Shown piece by piece: positions 27,789 to 37,419 of a DNA stretch of 64,000 nucleotides. The stretch comes from Neorhizobium tomejilense. Lineage in GTDB: Bacteria; Pseudomonadota; Alphaproteobacteria; Rhizobiales; Rhizobiaceae. The stretch's first letter is position 1. Each line of letters begins with the position of its first letter. A program made the position numbers and the translations under genes. The notes below the pieces were generated by a model that worked only from the letters and a program-made list of their open reading frames with translations, did not search any database and was not told the origin of the DNA. The stretch spans positions 1 to 64,000 of the forward strand of contig PVBG01000005.1 in assembly GCA_002968845.1 (NCBI GenBank), given 5' to 3'.

Positions 27789-28105
27789 GGCAGGTGGAAG
27801 ACCGTCACCAGATTGCTCTGGACCGGCGAGGCGTCCGGATTGGTTTCCATGATGTCGGCCATATGCGCCCACCATTTCTTCATCACCGGGTGCTCCGGCA
27901 GGTTCGCCATCGTATGGTCCACTGGTCGCGTCAGCACGCCGAACAGCGTGTTCGTCTCGCGGTCGAGATGGATGGAATAGTCGCTGGCGCCGGCCTGGTG
28001 GAGGAGATCGACAAGCTCCGGCCAGATCTCGTCGTGGCGCTTGCGGTATTCCGCCTCCATGCCCGGATTGAGCTTCATCTTGAAAGCGTGCTTTTCGAGC
28101 GTCAT
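27785..28105 (-). CDS. rhaU: L-rhamnose mutarotase
   Basis: 106 residues, RhaU/RhaM family: a small alpha/beta protein that interconverts alpha and beta anomers of L-rhamnose. Typical are the N-terminal [27 protein letters not shown] and the central [14 protein letters not shown], then WWAHMADIM. Both ends overlap neighbours by 4 bp (ATGA type), so translation is coupled to rhaQ and rhaK. Confidence 0.94.
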   Translation of the reverse strand: MTLEKHAFKMKLNPGMEAEYRKRHDEIWPELVDLLHQAGASDYSIHLDRETNTLFGVLTRPVDHTMANLPEHPVMKKWWAHMADIMETNPDASPVQSNLVTVFHLP

Positions 28106-29103
28106 CGGCTCATTTCCTTGATGCGGCGGGCGATGATCGGGATTGCGATGGTAATGATCAAGAGCAGGCCGACGAAGATAGACATGACGATGCCGGGCAC
28201 GTTGAGCAGCCCCAGCCCGAAGGTGACGAGGCCCATGACGAAGGCGGCGATGACGACGCCGGCGATGGTGCCCGCGCCGCCGAGAATGGAGACGCCGCCG
28301 AGCACGACCATGGTGACGACTTCCAGTTCCCACCCCTGCGCGATCGACGGCCGGGTCGAGCCGAGGCGGGAGGTGAGGCAAACGGATGCGACGCCCGCCA
28401 TCACGCCGGTCAGCAGGAAGAGGATGAATTTCACACGTTCCACCGGAATGCCGGAGAAACGTGCCGCGAACTCGTTGTTGCCGATCACATAGACCTGCCG
28501 GCCGAAATTGGTGGCGTGCAGCAGGACGCCGAAGGCTGCGGCGAGGATGATGAACAGCACGAATTCGAAGGAAAACACCCAGGCCACGTAGCCCTGGCCG
28601 AAGAAAGCGAAGCTTTCCGGGTATTTGCCGTAGGCCTGATCCCCGAGGACGATGTAGGAAATGCCGCGAAAGAGGCTCATCGTGCCGATCGTCACCACGA
28701 TCGACGGCAGCCTGAGGCCGGCGACGAGCAGGCCGTTGAAGGCGCCGCAGACAAGCCCGGTGCCGATGCCGATTGCCACCAGTCCCGGCGTACCGATGCC
28801 GGCCTGGGCTGCCGCACCCATGGCGGTCGAGGCGAGCGCGATGATCGCTGCCACCGACAGGTCGATCTCGCCGGCGATGACGAGCAGCGCCATGGCGAAG
28901 GCGATCATCGCCTTTTCGGTGAAGTTGAAGGTGGCGTCGGAGAGGTTCCAGGCATTCAGAAAGTAAGGCGAGGCGAACGAATTGAAGACGAAGATCAGCA
29001 CCGCGACGCCGAAGAGCAGCACTTCCCAGCTCGCCAGGAGGCGCGAGGTCTTGCTGCCGAGCCTATCGGGGATGACCCGTTTCGAGGAAACGATGTCGGT
29101 CAT
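28102..29103 (-). CDS. rhaQ: Rhamnose ABC transporter permease RhaQ
   Basis: 333 residues of the branched-chain amino acid/ribose-type permease family (BPD_transp_2) with about 8-10 hydrophobic segments. The motif [15 protein letters not shown] corresponds to the conserved coupling region of RbsC-like proteins. The start at 29103 overlaps the rhaP stop. A much longer frame continues upstream but only shadows rhaP. Confidence 0.92.
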   Translation of the reverse strand: MTDIVSSKRVIPDRLGSKTSRLLASWEVLLFGVAVLIFVFNSFASPYFLNAWNLSDATFNFTEKAMIAFAMALLVIAGEIDLSVAAIIALASTAMGAAAQAGIGTPGLVAIGIGTGLVCGAFNGLLVAGLRLPSIVVTIGTMSLFRGISYIVLGDQAYGKYPESFAFFGQGYVAWVFSFEFVLFIILAAAFGVLLHATNFGRQVYVIGNNEFAARFSGIPVERVKFILFLLTGVMAGVASVCLTSRLGSTRPSIAQGWELEVVTMVVLGGVSILGGAGTIAGVVIAAFVMGLVTFGLGLLNVPGIVMSIFVGLLLIITIAIPIIARRIKEMSR

Positions 29104-30089
29104 GCGGACACCTCCTTTGCGCCGCGATCGCGCAGGATGATGCGGCCGGCCTTGCGTTCGGCGCGGGCGTTGAAGGCGACCGCGAGCACGATGACGATGC
29201 CTGAGATCGCCATCTGCGCGAAAGGCGAGATGCCGATGACGGGCAGCGCGTTCTTGATGACGCCGAGGAAGAGGGCGCCAAGCACGGCGCCGCCCACCGA
29301 CCCGATGCCGCCGGCGATCGAGATGCCGCCGATGACGCAGGCCGCGACCGTATCCAGCTCGAAACCGGCCGCGATATCCACATAGGCGACCGCGTAACGC
29401 GACACCCAGAGATAACCGGAAAGGCCGGCGAGCGCGCCCGAAACGACGAAGGCAATGAACTTGGTCCAGCCGATATCGATGCCGGCATAAATCGCCGCGG
29501 TCGGGTTGCCGCCGGATGCATAGGCCGCCCGGCCGAAGGGCAGGCGGGTCAGCACGAACCAGGCGCCGAGCACGATGAGGATGGCGATCCAGGAGAGGAT
29601 CGGCAGGCCGAGCACCGGCATTCGGGGGACATTCAGGAAGGAGGGGGCCATCTGGTGGGCGTTCACCCAACCGCCGCCCGACAGCACGAAGGCCATGCCG
29701 CGATAGATGGTCAGCGTTCCGAGCGTCACCACGATCGGCGGAATCCGCAGCGCCCAGACGAGGTAACCGTTGATCGCGCCGAGAAAGGCGCCGATGCCGA
29801 CCGCCGTGACGATGAGAAGGGCCAGCGGCAGATCAGGATAGGCGGCATTGGTCATGGCGACCGCCATGCCGGTGAAGGCAAGGTTGGCGGCGACAGAGAG
29901 ATCGATCGACTTGGTTAGGATCACCGTCATCTGGCCGAGCGCCAGGATGATCAGGATCGAGGTGTCGTTGAAGATGTTGGCGAGATTGCCGGGAGACGCG
30001 AAGCCCTGCGCGCGGCTGGAGAAGCCGGCGATCATCGCGGCAATGATGACGGTCAGCAGGATTTCGCGGTTCTTCAGGAGGCGGTTCAT
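29100..30089 (-). CDS. rhaP: Rhamnose ABC transporter permease RhaP
   Basis: 329 residues, RbsC-type permease; coupling motif TKSIDLSVAANLAF and several membrane segments. GAGGAG lies 6 bp before the ATG at 30089. It pairs with RhaQ to form the channel of the rhamnose importer and is encoded just after the ATPase. Confidence 0.93.
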   Translation of the reverse strand: MNRLLKNREILLTVIIAAMIAGFSSRAQGFASPGNLANIFNDTSILIILALGQMTVILTKSIDLSVAANLAFTGMAVAMTNAAYPDLPLALLIVTAVGIGAFLGAINGYLVWALRIPPIVVTLGTLTIYRGMAFVLSGGGWVNAHQMAPSFLNVPRMPVLGLPILSWIAILIVLGAWFVLTRLPFGRAAYASGGNPTAAIYAGIDIGWTKFIAFVVSGALAGLSGYLWVSRYAVAYVDIAAGFELDTVAACVIGGISIAGGIGSVGGAVLGALFLGVIKNALPVIGISPFAQMAISGIVIVLAVAFNARAERKAGRIILRDRGAKEVSA

Positions 30090-30099
30090 CTGGTTCTCC

Positions 30100-31653
30100 T
30101 CACTGGTTGCCGGTCGCGGCGCGGACCAGCATTTCGGCGCTCAAGGCCTCGCGCTCGAAAACGCCGGCGGAGAGCCCCTCGCGCATCACCATCACCCGGT
30201 CGGACATGCCGAGGATTTCGGGAAGCTCGGAAGAAACCATGATGATCGACAGGCCCTCGGCGGCGAGTTCGCCGATGAAGGCGTGCACGGCGGCCTTAGA
30301 GCCGATGTCGATGCCCTTGGTCGGTTCGTCGAGAATGATCACCTTCGGCTGCGTCGCCAGCCATTTGCCGATGACGACCTTCTGCTGGTTGCCGCCGGAG
30401 AGCGTGCCGACCGGCACCGAAAGGGCGGCGGCACGCAGCTCCAGCCGCTCGGCATATTTTCGCGCCAGCGCCAGTTCGTTGGCTGCCTTCAGGAAGCCGG
30501 AGCGAGAGGTCTTGCCGAGCGACGGCAGCGACATGTTCTGGAAGATCGGCATGGGAAGCGCCAGGCCGTGGCGACCGCGTTCCTCCGGCACGTAGACGAT
30601 GCCGGCGCGGATCGCATCGCCCGAGGAGCGGATGTCGAGCGGCTTGCCTTCCAGAACCAGCCGACCGGATGAGGGTCGGGTGACGCCAAACAGCGACTGG
30701 CAGAGTTCCGAGCGCCCGGCGCCGATCAAGCCGTAGATACCGAGGATTTCGCCGCGGCGAAGCTCAAAGGAGATGTCGCGGAATTCGGTCGGATGGCAGT
30801 AGTTCTCGACGCGGAAAACCGGCGCGCCGATCGCGACCTCTACTTTCGGGAAAACGTCCTTGACGTCACGGCCAACCATCAGCCGGACGATCTCGTCCTG
30901 GGGCGTTTCCTTCAGCCGGCCCTGGCCGACGGCGCGGCCGTCGCGGAAAACCACGAAGTTCTCGGCGATCTCGTAGACCTCGTCGAACTTGTGGCTGATG
31001 AAGAGGATCGCCTTGCCTTGGCGCTTCAGGTTCTCAACGATGCGGAAAAGATCGTCGATCTCCTTCCGCGAAAGGGCGGCGGTCGGCTCGTCCATGATGA
31101 CGATGCGGGCCTCGACCGACAGCGCCCGGGCGATCGCCACGAGGTGGCGCTGGGCGATCGAGAGGTTGCGCAGGCGGATCGTCGGGTCGATATCGCTCTC
31201 GAGCTGCAGCATGAGGGCCTTGGCGCCGGAATTGATCTTCCGCCAGTCGATCGTGCCGAAACGGGTGCGCGGCGCATGGCCGAGAAAGATGTTTTCCGCG
31301 ACACTCAACTCGTCGAAGAGGACGGTTTCCTGATGGATTGCGGTAACACCGGCGTCGATCGCCGCCTGCGCGCTCGTGAATGTGGTGGGCTGACCGTCGA
31401 TCAGGATCTCGCCCTCGTTCGGGCGGTAGATACCGGTCAAAATCTTGACGAGCGTCGACTTGCCCGCGCCGTTTTCGCCGATCAGGGCCGTCACCTGGCC
31501 GGGGTAAAGCTTGATGCTGACCCCATCGAGGGCTTTGACGCCTGGAAAGATCTGGCTGATGCCGCGCATTTCCAGGATCGGCATTGCTTCCGTCGTCGGT
31601 GCCGGTCGGGGCGATCGGTCTTGAATTTTCGTAACGCCGTTCATCAGGGACAT
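30100..31653 (-). CDS. rhaT: Rhamnose ABC transporter ATPase RhaT
   Basis: 517 residues, a sugar-type ATPase with two nucleotide-binding domains. The first has Walker A GENGAGKST and Walker B IVIMDEPTAAL; the second is degenerate, as in RbsA, with signature-like LSGGNQQKVVIGKWL and ILDEPTKGID. Its start lies 172 bp after the rhaS stop, an interval holding a palindromic repeat. RhaT here is an ABC ATPase, unrelated to the E. coli symporter of the same name. Confidence 0.93.
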   Translation of the reverse strand: MSLMNGVTKIQDRSPRPAPTTEAMPILEMRGISQIFPGVKALDGVSIKLYPGQVTALIGENGAGKSTLVKILTGIYRPNEGEILIDGQPTTFTSAQAAIDAGVTAIHQETVLFDELSVAENIFLGHAPRTRFGTIDWRKINSGAKALMLQLESDIDPTIRLRNLSIAQRHLVAIARALSVEARIVIMDEPTAALSRKEIDDLFRIVENLKRQGKAILFISHKFDEVYEIAENFVVFRDGRAVGQGRLKETPQDEIVRLMVGRDVKDVFPKVEVAIGAPVFRVENYCHPTEFRDISFELRRGEILGIYGLIGAGRSELCQSLFGVTRPSSGRLVLEGKPLDIRSSGDAIRAGIVYVPEERGRHGLALPMPIFQNMSLPSLGKTSRSGFLKAANELALARKYAERLELRAAALSVPVGTLSGGNQQKVVIGKWLATQPKVIILDEPTKGIDIGSKAAVHAFIGELAAEGLSIIMVSSELPEILGMSDRVMVMREGLSAGVFEREALSAEMLVRAATGNQ

Positions 31654-31747
31654 TTTCCGACGAGTCTTTGAGATTACGTCTGGTTATTTTGCGGGTGCGT
31701 GCAAAGCCGATGGCTCCGAGTTTAGAGCGGCCTCCGCTCCGCTTGGC

Positions 31748-31773
31748 CATCTTCTCCCAGCGGGAAGAAGATG
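31748..31773. repeat. Rhizobial intergenic palindrome (CTTCTCCC type)
   Basis: CATCTTCTCCC-AGC-GGGAAGAAGATG forms a hairpin with one bulged A, between rhaS and rhaT. A cleaner copy of the same family lies at 36003-36027. Such hairpins are frequent between genes in rhizobial genomes. At this position it could protect the 3' end of the highly expressed binding-protein mRNA. Confidence 0.7.
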
Positions 31774-31825
31774 CCGGCAGGCGGATGAGGGGGCTCGCGC
31801 CTGCCGGCAGGTCGAGTTCTCCAGA

Positions 31826-32833
31826 TCAGAAGATCTTGGAGAACTCGTCGATGTTCTTGGCGTTGTAGACGAACGGGTCGGCCATGGCGGCTTCGCCATT
31901 GTCGCCTACCTTGATCGAGCCCATGCGGCCGGCCTTGATCGCCGAACCGGGCTTGGCGTCGGTATCACCCTTGACGAGGTGATAGGCGATCTGGGTGGCC
32001 GAGTAACCGAGGTCGATCGGGTTCCAGATGGCGAATTCCTTGGTGGCGCCGGACTTGATGGCGCCGGCCATTTCGGACGGCAGGCCGAGACCCGTCACAT
32101 AGACCTGGCCGATCTTGCCGGCATCCTTGACGGCCTGCGAGGCAGCGAGAACGCCGACCGTGGTCGGAGCGACGATGACCTTGACGTTCGGCTGCGAGGT
32201 CAAGAGACCCTGCGCTTCGCGATAGGACTTGTCGGCAAGGTCGTCACCATAGACTGTCGTGACGAGGTTCAGGCCCGGAAAATCCTTGAGCTGCTTCTTC
32301 ATCTCGCCGATCCAGGTGTTCTGGTTCGTCGAGGTGGTGGTGGCCGAAAGGATGGCGAAACCGCCCTTGCCACCTTCCAGGTGGTTCTTGGCAAGCGTCA
32401 GGCACATCTTACCGATCAGGTCGTTGGAAGACGGGTTCAAGTGCATGATGCGGCCTTCCTTGGCCACCGCCGAGTCCCAGGAAATGACCTTGATGCCGCG
32501 CTGAGTTGCCTTCTTGAGCGCCGGAATGACGGCATCCGGATCGTTAGCGGAGATGGCAATTGCATCCACCCCTTGAGCGATCAGCGAGTTGATCACTTCG
32601 ATCTGGCCTTCGGCCGTCGTGGAGGTCGGGCCGGTATAGATGACCTGGACGCCGCCGAGTTCCTTGGCAGCTTCCTGCGCGCCCTTGTTGGCCGCCTCGA
32701 AGAAGCCGTTGCCGAGCGATTTGACGACCAGCGCGATCTTCATGTCGGCAGCGCTTGCCGCCGTCGTCATTGTCGTTGTCAGGGCGGCGAAGGCGAATGC
32801 CACGCCGAGGGCGAGTTTCTTTGCAAGTTTCAT
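31826..32833 (-). CDS. rhaS: Rhamnose-binding periplasmic protein
   Basis: 335 residues with a Sec signal peptide (MKLAKKLALGVAFAFAALTT, cleavage after ASA). The mature protein is a type 1 periplasmic sugar-binding protein (ribose/rhamnose-binding), with KIALVVKSLGNGFFEAANKGAQEAA at its start. ATG at 32833 follows GGGAGG. It is the first transporter gene after rhaR in the same direction. Confidence 0.93.
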   Translation of the reverse strand: MKLAKKLALGVAFAFAALTTTMTTAASAADMKIALVVKSLGNGFFEAANKGAQEAAKELGGVQVIYTGPTSTTAEGQIEVINSLIAQGVDAIAISANDPDAVIPALKKATQRGIKVISWDSAVAKEGRIMHLNPSSNDLIGKMCLTLAKNHLEGGKGGFAILSATTTSTNQNTWIGEMKKQLKDFPGLNLVTTVYGDDLADKSYREAQGLLTSQPNVKVIVAPTTVGVLAASQAVKDAGKIGQVYVTGLGLPSEMAGAIKSGATKEFAIWNPIDLGYSATQIAYHLVKGDTDAKPGSAIKAGRMGSIKVGDNGEAAMADPFVYNAKNIDEFSKIF

Positions 32834-32882
32834 GGTTGGTCCTCCCAGTTGATAGTTTAATCTTTCTCCCGCCGGTCGCTCC

Positions 32883-33698
32883 TCACGCGGCCGACGAAGA
32901 ATCCTCCTTGGCCAGGTCCGTTGTGGCGGCACCGGCGATAATCAGTTTGACGCCCGCATCCTCGATCATCCGTACGGCGTCGTCTGTCACACCGTCATCG
33001 GTGATGACGGTCGTCACCCGGTCGAGCGGGCAGAGGATGAGGCTCGATCGGCGCGAAAACTTCGACGAATCCACCATCACGATCAGTTCCTCGGCCTGGT
33101 GCATCAGCTTCTGTTCGCTCTGGATCACCAGCGCGTCGGCTTCCATCACGCCGAGCGGGCCGACCCCCTGCGCGCCGATGAACATGCGCCGGGCGTAAAA
33201 ATTGCGGATCGCATCATTGTCGAAGGGCGATAGGATCAGGCTCTGCTCGCGATAGATCGCGCCGCCCGGTATCGTCACCGTGTTCTTCGAATGCTTGACG
33301 AGATGCTCGGCGATCGCAAACGAATTGGTCATCACCTGCAGGCGTCGTGCCGACATGAAATGCACCATCTGGAACGTCGTCGTGCCGCCGTTGATGATGA
33401 CGCTGTCGCCTTCGTCGCAAAGTTCGACTGCGCGGCGGGCGATTGCGCGCTTCTTGTCGATGTTGACCGATTCCGACACCCGGAACGATCGGGCCGAAAG
33501 CTGGCCGATCTGCGGAGGATGAACGGCTTCCGCGCCGCCGCGGACACGCCGGAGCTTGCCCTGGACGTGCAGCGAAGCGATGTCGCGCCGGATCGTCGCT
33601 TCCGACGCCTCGGTCAATTCGGCGATATCCTGCACCGTGATGACGGGCTTTTCCTGGATAGCGCTCAAGATGATGCGATGGCGTTCACGTTCGTGCAT
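32883..33698 (-). CDS. rhaR: DeoR-family regulator of rhamnose genes
   Basis: 271 residues. An N-terminal DeoR-type winged helix (ERHRIILSAIQEKPVITVQDIAELTEASEATIRRDIASL) is followed by a sugar-phosphate-sensing domain with VIINGGTTTFQM. ATG at 33698 has GAGGAGGAG upstream. It is divergent from rhaD, and the long inverted repeat at 33740-33813 is the candidate operator. In R. leguminosarum the equivalent gene negatively regulates the locus. Confidence 0.92.
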   Translation of the reverse strand: MHERERHRIILSAIQEKPVITVQDIAELTEASEATIRRDIASLHVQGKLRRVRGGAEAVHPPQIGQLSARSFRVSESVNIDKKRAIARRAVELCDEGDSVIINGGTTTFQMVHFMSARRLQVMTNSFAIAEHLVKHSKNTVTIPGGAIYREQSLILSPFDNDAIRNFYARRMFIGAQGVGPLGVMEADALVIQSEQKLMHQAEELIVMVDSSKFSRRSSLILCPLDRVTTVITDDGVTDDAVRMIEDAGVKLIIAGAATTDLAKEDSSSAA

Positions 33699-33739
33699 TG
33701 GCTCCTCCTCGGCGACAACTATTACCGGAAAATTTACGT

Positions 33740-33813
33740 TGTCAATCACAAACGATCAAAATTCGCTTTTGATGCGCTGCACAATGAAACTTTATGATCG
33801 TTTATGATTGACA
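33740..33813. promoter_or_regulatory. Inverted-repeat operator in the divergent rhaR/rhaD promoter
   Basis: A 19-bp sequence at 33740-33758 and its inverted copy at 33795-33813 match at 18 of 19 positions. The arms are separated by 36 bp, which contains a smaller ATCAAAA/TTTTGAT dyad (33755-33773). Arm centres are 55 bp apart, about five helical turns, so both sites would face the same side of the DNA. That fits looping or paired binding by RhaR dimers at both promoters. Confidence 0.7.
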
Positions 33814-33899
33814 GACGGCGCGACAATGCGCGATATCGGCAACAGGGAGATGGCGGCCGCCTCGTCGCCGTGAGCCGAAACACGTTGGGAGGACAAGCA

Positions 33900-35996
33900 A
33901 TGTCGGGCCAAACCCGCCTTCTCGAAAACCGTTGGAACGATGCCCAGGCCGCCAAGCTCGATGAGCCCGGCAAGCTGCTCTATCGCTCCAATCTTCTCGG
34001 TGCCGACAAGCGCATCACCAATTACGGCGGCGGCAATACCTCGGCCAAGGTGATGGAAACCGATCCGTTGACCGGCGAAAAAGTGAAGGTCATGTGGGTG
34101 AAGGGATCGGGCGGCGATGTCGGTACGATCAAGCTCGACGGTTTCGCCACCCTCTACATGGACAAGCTGGAAGCGCTGAAGGGGCTCTACAAGGGCCTCG
34201 AGGACGAGGACCGCATGGTCGGCTTCCTGCCGCACTGCACCTTCAATCTCAATCCGCGCGCCGCTTCCATCGATACCCCGCTGCATGGTTTCGTGCCGTT
34301 CACCCATGTGGACCACATGCACCCGGACGCGATCATCGCGATCGCGGCTTCCAAAAACTCGAGAGAGCTGACGCAACAGGTCTTCGGCGCCGAAATCGGC
34401 TGGCTGCCCTGGCGGCGGCCTGGTTTCCAGCTCGGGCTCGATCTCGAAGCGTTCGTGAAGGCGAACCCGAATGCCAAGGGCGTCGTGCTGGAAAGTCATG
34501 GCCTGTTCACCTGGGCAAATGATGCCAAGGCCTGCTACGAACTGACGCTCGACATCATCAACAAGGCGATCGAATGGTTCGCCAAAGAAACCGAAGGCAA
34601 GACGATCTTCGGTGGTGCCGCGACCAAGAGCCTGCCCGCGCCGGAACGCCGGGCGATCGTCGCGAAACTGATGCCGGAGATCCGCGGCCGGATCGGCAAG
34701 CTGGAGCGCAAGCTCGGCCATTTCGACGATCAGGACGCGGTGCTGGAATTCGTCAATTCCAAGGACCTGCAGCCGCTCGGCGCGCTCGGCACCTCCTGCC
34801 CGGACCATTTCCTGCGCACGAAAATCCGTCCGCTGATCGTCGATTTCGATCCCGCAAAGCCGGATGTCGATGCGGTGATCGCCGCGCTCGACAAGGCGCT
34901 CGAAGATTATCGCGCCGATTACAGCCGCTATTACGAGACCTGCAAACACAGCAATTCGCCCGCCATGCGCGACCCCAACCCGGTGATCTTCCTGGTTCCG
35001 GGCGTAGGCCTGCTGTCGTTTGCACGTGACAAGGCGACGGCCCGTATTGCCGGCGAGTTCTACGTCAACGCCATCAACGTGATGCGCGGGGCGTCCACGG
35101 TTGCCGAATATCAGGGCCTGCCGGAGCAGGAGGCCTTCGATATCGAATACTGGCTGCTCGAAGAGGCGAAGCTGCAGCGCATGCCGAAGCCGAAAAGCCT
35201 TGCCGGGCAGGTGGCCTTCGTCACCGGCGGCGCGGGCGGCATCGGGCGGGCGACGGCCGCCAGGCTGATGGGCGAGGGTGCCTGCGTGGTGCTTGCCGAT
35301 ATCGACGGCGGCGCACTCGACGCGACCAAAGCCGATTTCGAAAAGTCCTTCGGCAAGGATGCGGTGCGCGGGGTCCTGCTCGACGTGACGACCGAGGACG
35401 CGGTGATCACCGCGTTTGCCGAGGCCTGCGTCGAATTCGGCGGCGTCGACATCCTGGTGTCGAATGCCGGGATCGCGTCTTCCGCGCCGGTCGAGGAAAC
35501 CACGCTTGCCATGTGGAGCAAGAATATCGACATCCTGGCGACGGGTTATTTCCTCGTTTCGCGTGAGGCCTTCCGGTTGTTCCGGCGCCAGAAGCTCGGC
35601 GGCAATGTCGTCTTTGTCGCTTCCAAGAACGGGCTTGCCTCTTCTCCGAATGCGTCGGCCTACTGCACCGCCAAGGCCGCTGAAATCCATCTCGCCCGAT
35701 GCCTGGCGCTCGAAGGCGCCGAGGCCGGCATCCGCGTCAATACGGTCAATCCGGACGCCGTGCTGCGCGGCTCGAAGATCTGGAACGGCGAATGGCGCGA
35801 ACAACGGGCCGCCTCATCCAAGATCGAAGTGGACGACCTGGAGGAGCACTACCGCAAGCGGTCGCTGCTCAAGCTCAATGTCTTCCCGGAGGATATTGCG
35901 GAGGCGATCTATTTCCTCGCATCGGACGCATCGGCCAAGTCGACCGGCAACATTATCAACGTGGATGCCGGCAACGCCCAGAGCTTTACGCGGTAA
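33900..35996 (+). CDS. rhaD: Bifunctional rhamnulose-1-phosphate aldolase/short-chain dehydrogenase
   Basis: 698 residues. Residues 1 to about 430 form a class II aldolase domain with the zinc-binding HVDHMHPDA and LESHGLF histidines. Residues about 438-698 form a short-chain dehydrogenase with VTGGAGGIGRA and catalytic YCTAK. The fused protein yields L-lactaldehyde plus DHAP and then oxidises lactaldehyde. ATG at 33900 follows GGGAGGA; in-frame codons upstream lack a site. rhaI follows after a palindromic repeat. Confidence 0.95.
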   Translation: MSGQTRLLENRWNDAQAAKLDEPGKLLYRSNLLGADKRITNYGGGNTSAKVMETDPLTGEKVKVMWVKGSGGDVGTIKLDGFATLYMDKLEALKGLYKGLEDEDRMVGFLPHCTFNLNPRAASIDTPLHGFVPFTHVDHMHPDAIIAIAASKNSRELTQQVFGAEIGWLPWRRPGFQLGLDLEAFVKANPNAKGVVLESHGLFTWANDAKACYELTLDIINKAIEWFAKETEGKTIFGGAATKSLPAPERRAIVAKLMPEIRGRIGKLERKLGHFDDQDAVLEFVNSKDLQPLGALGTSCPDHFLRTKIRPLIVDFDPAKPDVDAVIAALDKALEDYRADYSRYYETCKHSNSPAMRDPNPVIFLVPGVGLLSFARDKATARIAGEFYVNAINVMRGASTVAEYQGLPEQEAFDIEYWLLEEAKLQRMPKPKSLAGQVAFVTGGAGGIGRATAARLMGEGACVVLADIDGGALDATKADFEKSFGKDAVRGVLLDVTTEDAVITAFAEACVEFGGVDILVSNAGIASSAPVEETTLAMWSKNIDILATGYFLVSREAFRLFRRQKLGGNVVFVASKNGLASSPNASAYCTAKAAEIHLARCLALEGAEAGIRVNTVNPDAVLRGSKIWNGEWREQRAASSKIEVDDLEEHYRKRSLLKLNVFPEDIAEAIYFLASDASAKSTGNIINVDAGNAQSFTR

Positions 35997-36002
35997 GGCA
36001 CT

Positions 36003-36027
36003 CTCTTCTCCCCGCTGGGGAGAAGAG
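36003..36027. repeat. Rhizobial intergenic palindrome between rhaD and rhaI
   Basis: CTCTTCTCCCC-GCT-GGGGAGAAGAG is a perfect 11-bp hairpin filling the short gap between rhaD and rhaI. It belongs to the CTTCTCCCCGCTGGGGAGAAG family that recurs in rhizobial genomes; a related copy lies at 31748-31773. Confidence 0.85.
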
Positions 36028-36050
36028 ACAATATCAGATGGGAGGACCGA

Positions 36051-37343
36051 ATGGCCGAGTTAAAGATCACGACCAATGTGATCGCCGCTGAAAACGACAA
36101 ACGCACAGCAGCGCTCAAATCCGACTACGATGCGCTCGGCGAGAACCTGTCGCGGCGCGGCATCGATATCGAAACGATCACCCGGGATGTCGAAAAGTTC
36201 TTTGTCGCCGTACCCTCCTGGGGCGTCGGCACCGGAGGGACGCGTTTCGCCCGCTTTCCCGGTCAAGGCGAGCCGCGCGGCATTTTCGACAAGCTCGATG
36301 ACTGCGCCGTCATTCAACAACTGACCCGGGCGACGCCGACGGTTTCGCTGCATATCCCGTGGGACAAGGCGGATCCGAAGGAATTGTTGGCCAAGGGCGA
36401 TGCGCTTGGGCTCGGTTTCGACGCGATGAACTCGAATACGTTTTCCGATGCACCGGGGCAGGCGCATTCCTACAAATACGGCTCGCTCAGCCATACGAAC
36501 GCTGCGACGCGCGCCCAGGCGATCGAGCACAATCTCGAATGCATCGAAATCGGCAAGGCGATCGGCTCCAAGGCCCTGACGGTGTGGATCGGCGACGGCT
36601 CGAATTTTCCGGGGCAAAGCCATTTCACGCGGGTGTTCGAGCGGTATCTTGCTTCGATGGCGGAAATCTACAAGGCGCTGCCGGAGGACTGGCGACTGTT
36701 TTCCGAGCACAAGATGTACGAACCGGCCTTCTATTCGACGGTGGTGCAGGACTGGGGCACGAATTACCTGATCGCCAATACGCTCGGACCGAAGGCATTC
36801 TGCCTCGTCGATCTCGGCCACCATGCGCCGAATACCAATATCGAGATGATCGTCGCCCGCCTCATCCAGTTCGGAAAGCTCGGCGGCTTCCACTTCAACG
36901 ATTCCAAATATGGCGACGACGACCTCGATGCCGGTGCGATCGAACCCTACCGCCTCTTCCTGGTCTTCAACGAACTGGTGGATGCGGAACATCGGGGGAT
37001 CAAGGATTTCCGCCCGGCGCATATGATCGACCAGTCGCACAACGTTACCGATCCGATCGAGAGCCTGATTTCCAGCGCCAATGAGATTCGCCGCGCCTAT
37101 GCGCAGGCATTGCTGGTTGACCGGACAGCGCTTGACGGATTCCAGCAGGAAAACGATGCGTTGATGGCGTCCGAGACGCTGAAGCGCGCCTATCGCACCG
37201 ATGTGGAACCGATCCTTGCCGAAGCCCGCCGCCGCGCAGGCGGAGCGATCGACCCAGTTGCGACCTATCGTGCCAGCGGTTATCGGAAACAGGTCGCCGC
37301 GGAACGCCCGGCCTCGACCAGCGGCGGCGGCGGGATCGTCTGA
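36051..37343 (+). CDS. rhaI: L-rhamnose isomerase (L-rhamnose catabolism isomerase family)
   Basis: 430 residues, xylose-isomerase-like TIM barrel. It converts L-rhamnose to L-rhamnulose. Metal-binding residues are spread over SEHKMYEP, VDLGHHAPN and GFHFNDSKYGDDDLDAG, all of which match the RhaI family. ATG at 36051 has GGGAGGA upstream. It is the second gene of the rhaDI unit. Confidence 0.94.
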   Translation: MAELKITTNVIAAENDKRTAALKSDYDALGENLSRRGIDIETITRDVEKFFVAVPSWGVGTGGTRFARFPGQGEPRGIFDKLDDCAVIQQLTRATPTVSLHIPWDKADPKELLAKGDALGLGFDAMNSNTFSDAPGQAHSYKYGSLSHTNAATRAQAIEHNLECIEIGKAIGSKALTVWIGDGSNFPGQSHFTRVFERYLASMAEIYKALPEDWRLFSEHKMYEPAFYSTVVQDWGTNYLIANTLGPKAFCLVDLGHHAPNTNIEMIVARLIQFGKLGGFHFNDSKYGDDDLDAGAIEPYRLFLVFNELVDAEHRGIKDFRPAHMIDQSHNVTDPIESLISSANEIRRAYAQALLVDRTALDGFQQENDALMASETLKRAYRTDVEPILAEARRRAGGAIDPVATYRASGYRKQVAAERPASTSGGGGIV

Positions 37344-37359
37344 TCCCTCCAGCCTATAA

Positions 37360-37384
37360 TGATGCCGGCGGATGAGCTCCGCCG
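37360..37384. terminator. Hairpin between convergent rhaI and aminotransferase genes
   Basis: TGCCGGCGGA and TCCGCCGGCA form a perfect 10-bp stem with a 5-nt loop, placed between two stop codons of convergent genes. There is no strong T tract on either side, so it is a weak bidirectional terminator or 3'-end stabiliser. Confidence 0.55.
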
Positions 37385-37419
37385 GCAGCCAATTCTTGTG
37401 ATCCGATCGAATGAACCGA

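Noticed and set aside
33792..35804. Minus-strand 670-codon frame opposite rhaD
   Set aside because: rhaD is clearly coding on the plus strand, and the antisense product shows no domain.
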